The position numbers and the translations under genes are program-made. From Deltaproteobacteria bacterium (GTDB taxonomy: Bacteria; Myxococcota_A; UBA9042; PHBI01; JACKFB01): DNA of 64,000 bases. The first letter of the stretch is position 1; each line of letters begins with the position of its first letter. Below are positions 9,179 through 15,810 of this stretch, piece after piece. The DNA is taken from contig JACKFB010000004.1 of NCBI GenBank assembly GCA_020632695.1, positions 1 through 64,000 of the forward strand, given 5' to 3'. The notes beneath the pieces are model-generated. The model did no database searches. It worked only from the letters and a program-made list of their open reading frames with translations, and was not told the DNA's origin.

Positions 9179-10956
9179 CCGCGACCGTCCCCACAAAGAA
9201 CCTCTTCCGCGGCACCCGGCGCGAGCCCGTCCCCGACGCGGCGCCCGGCGCCCTGGCCGACTTCCCGATGGCGGTCTCCGTGCCCGCGGACTGCGACGGC
9301 GAGCGCCCCGGCTGCGCCTGGAACACGCCGCACCTGCTGGCGCCCTCGCTGGCCTGCGGGCAGCGCTGCCAGCTCGGCGCCGAGCCCGCCGGGAGCGCCG
9401 GCTGGTACAAGGCGCTGGTGGCGCGCGCTCGCGAGATCGGCACCCCGATCTACCTGCTGGGCTCGCGCGGCGGTCAGGCGGCGCGGCTGGCCTTCGTCGA
9501 TCGCGGGCTCCTGCTGCGCGACGATCTGGTCGGCGCGGTGATGCCCGTGCCCGCGGGGACCACCGACCCGGAGGAGCTGCTCCCCAAGGGCGCCCGGCGC
9601 GACGCGCGCATCGGCGAGCGTGGCGGCCTCAGCGCGCGCATCGACACCTCGGACGCCGCCATCGAGGCCTGCTACGCCATCTACCGCGACACCTGCGAGC
9701 GGCTCTCGCTGCGCCCGCTGCCCATCTCCTTCATCACCCACGAGCGCGACCGCGCCCCCGACGCCTTCCGCCTGATCCTGGCCGAGCTGGACGGCCGCGT
9801 GGTCGCCGGCAAGGTCTACCTGTCGCAGGACGGCTGGGTGCGGATCATCGAGGGCTCCTCGCTGCGCGACGACGCCGTGGCGCCGCTGATGCCCGACGTG
9901 TTCCTCACCCGCGAGCTGCTGCGCGACGCGCTGGCCTCCGGTGCCCGCTTCGTGGACTACGGCATCACCGAGGGCGTGAACGTCGGCCTGCGGAACTTCA
10001 AGCGGCGCATGGGTTTCCTCGAGGATCCGCGGGTGGTCTCCGTCGAGGAGCTGCCCGACCTGGGCATCGGCCGCCAGGACGTCTCGCTCCTCGAGGCCTG
10101 CAACTTCGGCTGCGGCTTCTGCTACCGCGAGCCGTGGGCGCCCAACTTCTCCACCGCCGAGGCCAAGGCCGAGATCGACGCGGTGGCCCGGCAGCGCGAG
10201 CACTCGGGGATCGCCCTGTCCGGCGGCGAGCCCACCCTGCGAGAGGACCTGCCCGAGCTCATCGCCCACGCGCGCAGCCGCGGCATCCGCGACATCCAGC
10301 TCCACTCCAACGGGTGGGGGCTGGTGGAGCCGGGCTACGCCGAGTCCCTCGAGGCGGCCGGGCTCTCCAGCGCGATGATCAGCCTGCACGCGTACACGCC
10401 CGAGGTGTTCGCGCGGGTGACCTCGACGAAGCCGGAGTACTTCGATCGGACCCTGTTCGCCATCGACCGGGCGCGCGAGGCGGGCATCCGGACCATCCTC
10501 AGCCACGTCGTCAACGCCTACAACTACAAGGACCTGCCCGAGTGGGTGCGCTTCATCCATCAGCGCTTCCCGGGCATCGAGGTCTTCTTCTTCTTCGTCT
10601 ACCCGTCGGTCAAGGGCCTGTCGGCGCCCGACATGTACCCGCGCCTGAGCGAGGTCGAGCCCTACTGGTACGACGCCCTGCGCGTGGTGGACGAGCTGGG
10701 CGTGCGCATCACCGTCGACAACCTGGCCGGCTTCCCGCCCTGCTTCATGCGCGGCTTCGAGCACCACTCGCGCTACTGGTTCACCCGCGACATCGCGTCG
10801 CGGATCGGCGACGAGTGCGACGACCACACCATCAAGGTCCCCGAGATGCGCCACGCGCCCGGCTGCGCTGGATGTCGCTGGGAGGACGTGTGCCCCGGGT
10901 TCTGGATCGACTACCTCGACCGCTTCGGCGACGGCGAGCTGCAGGCGGTGCCCTGA
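9175..10956 (+). CDS. FemAB/GNAT-like transferase fused to radical SAM domain
   Basis: 593 residues. Residues about 60-285 form a FemAB/GNAT_6-like transferase domain (ARFVDYGITEGVNVGL, then FKRRMGF). Residues 300-593 form a radical SAM domain with Cys309, Cys313 and Cys316 (CNFGCGFC), SGGEPTLRED near 350, LHSNGWG near 378 and the terminal CAGCRWEDVC with DRFGDGEL near 563-585. The transferase half parallels the stand-alone gene at 2322-3137, so fused and separate forms of the same function coexist in one operon. This is the last plus-strand gene of the unit; it faces an SDR gene on the other strand 18 bases away. Co-occurrence suggests that one substrate is both acylated or aminoacylated and radically modified. 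Confidence 0.9.
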   Translation: MTATVPTKNLFRGTRREPVPDAAPGALADFPMAVSVPADCDGERPGCAWNTPHLLAPSLACGQRCQLGAEPAGSAGWYKALVARAREIGTPIYLLGSRGGQAARLAFVDRGLLLRDDLVGAVMPVPAGTTDPEELLPKGARRDARIGERGGLSARIDTSDAAIEACYAIYRDTCERLSLRPLPISFITHERDRAPDAFRLILAELDGRVVAGKVYLSQDGWVRIIEGSSLRDDAVAPLMPDVFLTRELLRDALASGARFVDYGITEGVNVGLRNFKRRMGFLEDPRVVSVEELPDLGIGRQDVSLLEACNFGCGFCYREPWAPNFSTAEAKAEIDAVARQREHSGIALSGGEPTLREDLPELIAHARSRGIRDIQLHSNGWGLVEPGYAESLEAAGLSSAMISLHAYTPEVFARVTSTKPEYFDRTLFAIDRAREAGIRTILSHVVNAYNYKDLPEWVRFIHQRFPGIEVFFFFVYPSVKGLSAPDMYPRLSEVEPYWYDALRVVDELGVRITVDNLAGFPPCFMRGFEHHSRYWFTRDIASRIGDECDDHTIKVPEMRHAPGCAGCRWEDVCPGFWIDYLDRFGDGELQAVP

Positions 10957-10974
10957 GCTCGGCGAGCGGCCCCG

Positions 10975-11841
10975 CTACTCCTCGAAGTCGATCCCCATGG
11001 CCTTGACCAGCCGGGTGTCGAGCAGCCGATCGGGCAGCACCTTCCGGGCGAGGAGCATGGCCGCGGTGGCGCGGGAGACGGCGTAGCGGGCCTTGGGGCG
11101 CGAGGCGCTCAACGCGCGGTCGATGACCACGGCGACGTCGTGCGGCGTGGCGGCGCGCTGGATGAGCTGGTGGTAGGTCTCGGTCATCACCGTAGCGATG
11201 TCGGCGTAGGGGCTCTGCGGGCCGACGCCGAAGAGCGAGCTTGCCGAGACGCCGCGAACGCCGTCGGGGGCGACCCGGTCGCGGATGAGGCCCGGCTCCA
11301 CCAGCACCACGTCGACGCCGAAGATGCCTAGCTCCAGGCGCAGGGCGTCGCAGAGGCCCTCCAGCGCGTAGCGCGACGCGCTGTAGGCGCCGGAGAGCGG
11401 GAGGCCGATGCGCCCGGCCGCGGTGGAGACGCAGATGACGGTGCCCTGTCGCCGGGCGCGCAGGCGAGGCGCGGCGGCCTGGATGAGGCGGAGCGGCGCC
11501 AGGAAGTTCGCCTCGAGCAGCGCGCGGATGCGATCCTCGGAGGCCTCCTCGACCGGGCCGAAGCTGGCCAGCCCGCCGGTGGAGACCAGGCCGTCGAAGC
11601 GGCCGAAGAGCTCGGCGACCCGGTCGAGCGCCGCCTCGCAGCCGCGTCGGTCCTCGAGCGGCTGGTGGGTGATCTCGATGAGGCCGCCGCGGTTGGTCTC
11701 GCGCGGGAGGTCGGCCATCGACGCGGCGTCCTCGCCCTGGGCCAGCACACGCGCGCCACGCTCCGCCAGCAGGAGCGCGGTCTCCCGCCCCACGCCACGG
11801 TCGGCGTCGGTCACCAGGATGGACTTGGGGGTGCCAGACAT
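10975..11841 (-). CDS. Short-chain dehydrogenase/reductase with altered active site
   Basis: 288 residues, classical SDR layout. The nucleotide-binding loop near the N terminus reads TDADRGVGRETA instead of TGxxxGIG, and the NAG position reads STGG. The catalytic Ser lies in VSTAAGR. The catalytic YxxxK reads YSASR: Tyr is kept but the Lys codon is CGC (Arg). SDRs normally need that Lys, so activity may be changed or lost. PGLIRD follows the active site as in normal SDRs. It is the last gene of a minus-strand unit headed by the Tat-signal protein; a 66-bp gap separates it from the DUF483-like gene. A role in the rSAM pathway (redox tailoring or binding) is plausible but unproven. Confidence 0.85.
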   Translation of the reverse strand: MSGTPKSILVTDADRGVGRETALLLAERGARVLAQGEDAASMADLPRETNRGGLIEITHQPLEDRRGCEAALDRVAELFGRFDGLVSTGGLASFGPVEEASEDRIRALLEANFLAPLRLIQAAAPRLRARRQGTVICVSTAAGRIGLPLSGAYSASRYALEGLCDALRLELGIFGVDVVLVEPGLIRDRVAPDGVRGVSASSLFGVGPQSPYADIATVMTETYHQLIQRAATPHDVAVVIDRALSASRPKARYAVSRATAAMLLARKVLPDRLLDTRLVKAMGIDFEE

Positions 11842-11907
11842 GGATGCGCGGGGGTGCGAGGAGGGTGGGGCGCGGCCGGCGCGGTCGCGCGGGCCGAAGT
11901 CCAGATT

Positions 11908-12708
11908 CTACCCGAAGGGGTGGGCGAGGGGAGCGAAGGCGAGGCGCGTGCCGCCCGGTGGGCGCTGGGGCAGGGACGCGCGGAACGCCTGGTAGGGGGG
12001 ATGGGCGAGCAGGCGCGGCGCGTGGGTGAGCTGTTCGGCGATGACGGGGCCGTGCTCCGGGTGCTCGATGACGAAGCGGAAGCGGTCCCAGACCACGATC
12101 GGCGCCGCCAGCAGCTCCGCCAGCGCGGCGGCGTGGGTGGGGTCGGACGCGTGGAGCGTCTCCAGGGCGCGCTCGCCGAGGGCCTGCGACGTGGGGCAGT
12201 CCAGCCGGCACGGGAAGTGGCTGATGAGCTGGTGCGAGAGCACGAAGAGGTTGTTCACCGCCGGCGGCGGCGGCGTCTGTCCGGAGCCGAGCAGCCGGCC
12301 GAAGCAGGCGTCTTCGCCCTGGTCGGTGGCCAGGGTGTGGGCGGCCACGCAGCAGGTAGGGTAGCCCAGCAGGAGCCCCAGCGCGCGCTCGGCCTCGCGG
12401 CGCTCGGCACCCGCGGCTCGGCTGGCCCGCGCCTCGAGCTCCAGCGCCTCGGCCAGGGTCGGCGCGTCGCGGGCGTAGAAGCAGGTGTGCGCCGAGCCCG
12501 CGCCACGTTTGACCTCGGCGCTCTGGTCGGCGTGGCCGTAGGCGCCGGGCGCCGACGCGACGTAGAGGCCCTCGGCCCTCAGCGCTGCGGCCTCGCCCGG
12601 GTCGGCGAACTCGCGCTTCACCAGGCGGCGCCAGCCGTGGCGCAGCCCGGCGAGCTCCACGTCCCAGGCGCGCTCGAGCCCCGGCAGCAGCGAAAGCGGC
12701 GGGCTCAC
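11908..12708 (-). CDS. GYPxCC-motif protein, DUF483-like
   Basis: 266 residues. GTG 12708 overlaps the stop of the upstream rSAM gene (GTGA), so the two are probably translationally coupled; a longer open frame upstream is only shadow. The middle has LLLGYPTCCVAAH, and about 50 residues later FPCRLDCPTSQAL, a combination I associate with DUF483-type proteins. Conserved cysteines in such short, paired motifs suggest metal or Fe-S binding. There is no signal peptide. The tight coupling to an rSAM implies a partner or accessory role in the same reaction sequence. The function is not known to me and the family name is by motif memory. Confidence 0.7.
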   Translation of the reverse strand: MSPPLSLLPGLERAWDVELAGLRHGWRRLVKREFADPGEAAALRAEGLYVASAPGAYGHADQSAEVKRGAGSAHTCFYARDAPTLAEALELEARASRAAGAERREAERALGLLLGYPTCCVAAHTLATDQGEDACFGRLLGSGQTPPPPAVNNLFVLSHQLISHFPCRLDCPTSQALGERALETLHASDPTHAAALAELLAAPIVVWDRFRFVIEHPEHGPVIAEQLTHAPRLLAHPPYQAFRASLPQRPPGGTRLAFAPLAHPFG

Positions 12709-14150
12709 GAGGCCCGCCGCCCTGCCGACGCCTCGCGCTCGACCTCGGCGATGGCGCGTGCGAGCCGGTCGATCTCGTCGCGGCCGGAGATGGGCGCCGG
12801 CCCGTTGAGCAGCTCCCAGACGCGGGCGGCCGCCGGGTCGGCGAAGCGGTAGGGGATCTCTGCCTGGTAGCCGGTCTGCGCCGCGTTGTCCTCGTCGGGG
12901 CGTGCGTGGGCCGGAGCGACCAGCCCGTCGGCCTCGGCGCGGCGCAGGATGGCCGCGTCGGGGTTGAGCCGCAGCTTCGAGCGGGTGAGCCCGCCGCGCA
13001 GCCGGTGGAAGCCGACGCGCCTCAGCGCCAGCGCGTTGAGGCGCAGATCCTCGAGGGTGGTCCAGGGGCCGAAGAGGATGAAACCCTGGGAGCGTGAGAG
13101 CCCCAGGTTCGGCCAGCGCTCGGCGAGCTGGATAAGCAGCAGCGCCGCCGCCTCGGTCTCCGCGGCGGTCTGCCCCTTGTTGTATCGGCGCAGCTCGGCG
13201 TCGGAGAAGTTCTCGAACCCGATGAGGTAGGGGGTGATGACGCCGTGGTCTCCCAGGCGCTCGAGCGCACGCTGCAGCACGGCTTGCTGGCGGCTCAGGT
13301 CCTCGACCCGCGCGCGCACCATCAGCTCCACACCGCGCGGCGCGTGCGCCAGGGCCAGCTCCACCAGCACGTCCAGGTCGCGGAAGATGTACTCGTCCTG
13401 CACCACCAGCCGCGCGTAGGGGCCGTGCCCGCTCAGGGCCTGGAGCTGCCGCTCCATCAGCGCCCGCCGCTCGGCCCCGGTCTGGGCCTCGTAGGGACCC
13501 ACGTTGCAGAAGGTGCAGCCGCGGTCTCCCCAGGGCGTGCCGGTCTGGAGGCCGGCGAGGAAGCCGCTGTCGTTGTCGGCGCCACGGTAGGGGCAGCCCA
13601 TGTTCATCAGCAGGTAGCGCGTGCCAGAGGCCTCCTCGGGGGCCAGGCCCACCGTGCAGCCCAGGTCGTAGGCCAGGTCGAGGGGGGCGGCCATCTCGCG
13701 CGCCACCGCGAGCGGTTCGACCGCGGGCGGCGGGAGCCACTCACCGGCCTCGGAGCGGGTCCACAGGTTCGGCGTCCCGGCGGCACCGTCGCCATCGCCC
13801 GCCGCGACCGCAGCGGCCAACACCGCCAGTGCGCGGCGTGACACGGGCGCGACCCGGAAGCGCACCTCGGGCCACATCGCGGGGCTCTCCCACTGGGTGA
13901 TCACCAGCTCGGCGCCTCCGGCGGCCCGCTGGAGCGCCACGAGCGTCTCGCGCGACCAGACCCGGTCGAGCACGAGCAGGTCCCAGGGGCCTTCGCTGGC
14001 GACGCGCGCGAGCAGCTCCCCCCACGCCACCTCGCCGGGAGCGTGAAGGAAGCCCTTGAAGATCCGGGCGCGGTGACCCGCTCGCCGGAGATCGCCCGCC
14101 TGCGCGGCGTTCAAGCTATCGCAGAAGTAGCTCGGCCACTGGCGGTACAA
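12705..14150 (-). CDS. Radical SAM protein with split cysteine motif (C-x25-C-x2-C)
   Basis: 481 residues from TTG 14150. The cluster motif is unusual: Cys186 (MGCPYRG) is followed 26 residues later by Cys212 and Cys215 (GCTFCN), instead of CxxxCxxC. The rest resembles B12-type rSAM proteins: a Rossmann-like N-terminal part, VVQDEYIFRDLDVL, GFENFSDAEL and FILFGPWTTLEDL. No terminal CxxCx5C motif is present. The start is doubtful. The frame is open upstream with sensible protein-like residues (SCAVAFVELYRQW), yet no ATG, GTG or TTG exists there; CTG 14216 and a GGAGGT at 14199-14204 (complement) are the only hints. It sits between the Tat protein gene and the coupled DUF483-like gene. Confidence 0.85.
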   Translation of the reverse strand: MYRQWPSYFCDSLNAAQAGDLRRAGHRARIFKGFLHAPGEVAWGELLARVASEGPWDLLVLDRVWSRETLVALQRAAGGAELVITQWESPAMWPEVRFRVAPVSRRALAVLAAAVAAGDGDGAAGTPNLWTRSEAGEWLPPPAVEPLAVAREMAAPLDLAYDLGCTVGLAPEEASGTRYLLMNMGCPYRGADNDSGFLAGLQTGTPWGDRGCTFCNVGPYEAQTGAERRALMERQLQALSGHGPYARLVVQDEYIFRDLDVLVELALAHAPRGVELMVRARVEDLSRQQAVLQRALERLGDHGVITPYLIGFENFSDAELRRYNKGQTAAETEAAALLLIQLAERWPNLGLSRSQGFILFGPWTTLEDLRLNALALRRVGFHRLRGGLTRSKLRLNPDAAILRRAEADGLVAPAHARPDEDNAAQTGYQAEIPYRFADPAAARVWELLNGPAPISGRDEIDRLARAIAEVEREASAGRRAS

Positions 14151-14247
14151 CTCGACGAAAGCGACAGCGCACGAGGCGTCGCCGGTGCCGGAGACACGAC
14201 CTCCGGCGACTCGCAGGGTGCCGGCGGAGGTCGTTTCGATTCCGGTG

Positions 14248-14748
14248 CTACTCGCTGATCGGCTCGAGGTGGTCGATCGGGTCGAAGGCCTGCAGGCGCT
14301 CGGTCTTGCCGAGCAGCCGCGCCGCGCCGGGGAGCAGTTCCTCGGCGCCGGTCAGGCGCGTGGCGAGCCGGCGGGCGAGGGCGACCTCGTCGTCGGGGGT
14401 CAGCGCGCGGCCGTCCTTGCCGTCGTTCATCAGGAAGAGGTCCACGGCGCCAGTGGAGGCGATGGCATGGCTGCCAGCCTCGGCCCGGCAGATGGCCAGG
14501 TTCGCCAGCCGGTTCGTGCGGGCGTGCAGGGCGACGACGCGCAGGGCGCCCGCCTCGACACCACCCATGCTCTGGACGGCCCAGCCGCCTCCGAGATCGC
14601 TGCCGACCCCGATCATGCCGCCCTTCGAGACGGCGGTGACGCCCTTGGCGAGGGCGGACGACGCGCTGGCCACGACCGCGGCGCCGGCCGCGGACGCTGC
14701 GAGGAACGCCCGACGGTCCACGGTGCTCTGGTCCTTCTGGCTTGCCAT
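14248..14748 (-). CDS. Twin-arginine (Tat) signal protein, candidate substrate
   Basis: 166 residues. The N terminus has a Tat-type signal: VDRRAFLAASAAGAAVVASA, then an Ala-x-Ala-like site at SSALAKG (about residue 35), so the protein is probably exported folded or with a bound cofactor. The mature part is Gly/Ala-rich (SKGGMIGVGSDLGGGW) and has a single Cys (AICRAEAG). The remainder looks like a small globular domain (STGAVDLFLMNDGKDGR). AGGAG lies 7-8 bases before ATG 14748. It heads the minus unit with an rSAM, a DUF483-like and an SDR gene, so it may be the protein the pathway modifies, or a carrier. I do not recognise the mature domain. Confidence 0.8.
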   Translation of the reverse strand: MASQKDQSTVDRRAFLAASAAGAAVVASASSALAKGVTAVSKGGMIGVGSDLGGGWAVQSMGGVEAGALRVVALHARTNRLANLAICRAEAGSHAIASTGAVDLFLMNDGKDGRALTPDDEVALARRLATRLTGAEELLPGAARLLGKTERLQAFDPIDHLEPISE

Positions 14749-15075
14749 TGGGAACTCCTGCGAAATGCCTGTCTTTGGCGAGGTTAGTCGGCCCCTGAGG
14801 GCCTTGTCAATTCAGCGCCTGCGGCGCAATCGACCCTGTTCGACGTCCAGCCGGTGCCCCGGTACCGGATCGCCCCCTCCCTGGACGATGCCTCGTGCGT
14901 GCGGGGGACACAAGCATCCCGCGCGCGGCGCATGTTACCGACCCAACGGGACCCCTTGTTGCCGCGACGTCGGGGCGCCTGCTAGGGTGCCTCCTGTCGA
15001 CGGACGCGCGGGGGCCCGGCGTGCGTCGGAGCAGGGCAAGCGCGCGTCGCTTCGGGTGGCGCGCCTCGGAGCAGC
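14749..15075. other. Divergent intergenic region between two rSAM transcription units
   Basis: 327 bases without a gene, between the start of the minus-strand Tat/rSAM unit and the start of the plus-strand rSAM/HExxH unit. It holds one good promoter match for the minus unit and no clear match for the plus unit. No small precursor-peptide ORF with a convincing ribosome site was found here. Confidence 0.6.
14781..14810 (-). promoter_or_regulatory. Probable sigma-70 promoter for the Tat/rSAM minus unit
   Basis: On the minus strand a perfect TTGACA (14805-14810) is followed by an 18-base spacer and TAACCT (14781-14786), giving a leader of roughly 25 bases before ATG 14748. The spacer contains GGCCC-TCAG-GGGCC, a small dyad between -35 and -10 that could be an operator. 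Confidence 0.5.
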
Positions 15076-15810
15076 GTGGCGCAAGGTCTCAAAGACGCCG
15101 TCCTCGTCCGGACGGGATACGGCTGCAACAACGCGTGCGTCTTCTGCAACCAGGGCGACTGGCGCAGCACGCGCGGCGACCGCTCGGCAGAGGACGTGCA
15201 GGCGGACGTCATCGACGGCGCGCGTCGAGCCGCCCAGGGTTCGGGCGTGCTGGTGCTGGCCGGCGGTGAGGTGACGCTGCGCCACGAGCTGCCGCACTGG
15301 ATCGAGACGGCCCGGCGCCACGGCGCCCGGCGCGTGGTGGTGCAGACCAACGGTCGGATGCTGGCATATCCGCGCTTCGCCGAGACGCTGTGCACCTCGG
15401 GCGCCGACATCTTCGCGGTGGCGCTCCACGGCCCCACCGCCGAGCTGCACGACTGGCTCACCCAGGCGCCCGGCTCCTTCGACCAGGCCGTGCGCGGCAT
15501 CCGCAACGTCGTCCGCGCCGGCGCCCGCGTCTTCATCAACACGGTGGTGACGCGCTCGGGGTTCCGCCACCTGCCCGAGGTGTCCGCCCTGCTGCCGGGG
15601 CTCGGCGCCAGCGGGATCCGCTTCATCTGGCCCGACGCCGACGGTCGCGCGCTGGATCTGGCACCCAGCGTCATCCCCCACCCTCATATGGTCGCGCCGC
15701 ACCTCTGGCGCGCGGTGGCCCTGGCGCGAGCCAGGGGCTGCCGCGTAGTCTTCGAGGGGCCGCCCGATTTCCCCGGTCCGGAGCAAGCGCATGCCGTCCA
15801 TGGAACTTAG
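15076..15810 (+). CDS. Minimal radical SAM protein without auxiliary cluster domain
   Basis: 244 residues from GTG 15076. Cys17, Cys21 and Cys24 form CNNACVFC; LAGGEVTLRH near 61 is the GGE motif and VQTNGRMLAYPRF near 92 matches the paralogues. Unlike its neighbours it ends straight after the core with no CxxCx5C motif, so it should carry a single Fe-S cluster. A SADIF-like strand followed by ALHGPTAELHDWL and GSFDQAVRGIRNVV are the shared core signatures. Its last 20 bases overlap the start of the next rSAM gene, which points to coupled translation and possibly a working pair. It heads the plus-strand unit with the HExxH protein. Confidence 0.9.
   Translation: MAQGLKDAVLVRTGYGCNNACVFCNQGDWRSTRGDRSAEDVQADVIDGARRAAQGSGVLVLAGGEVTLRHELPHWIETARRHGARRVVVQTNGRMLAYPRFAETLCTSGADIFAVALHGPTAELHDWLTQAPGSFDQAVRGIRNVVRAGARVFINTVVTRSGFRHLPEVSALLPGLGASGIRFIWPDADGRALDLAPSVIPHPHMVAPHLWRAVALARARGCRVVFEGPPDFPGPEQAHAVHGT

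Noticed and set aside
14956..14988. Promoter for the plus-strand unit (TTGTTG ... TAGGGT)
   Set aside because: The spacer would be 21 bases, too long for a standard promoter; evidence too weak to list.
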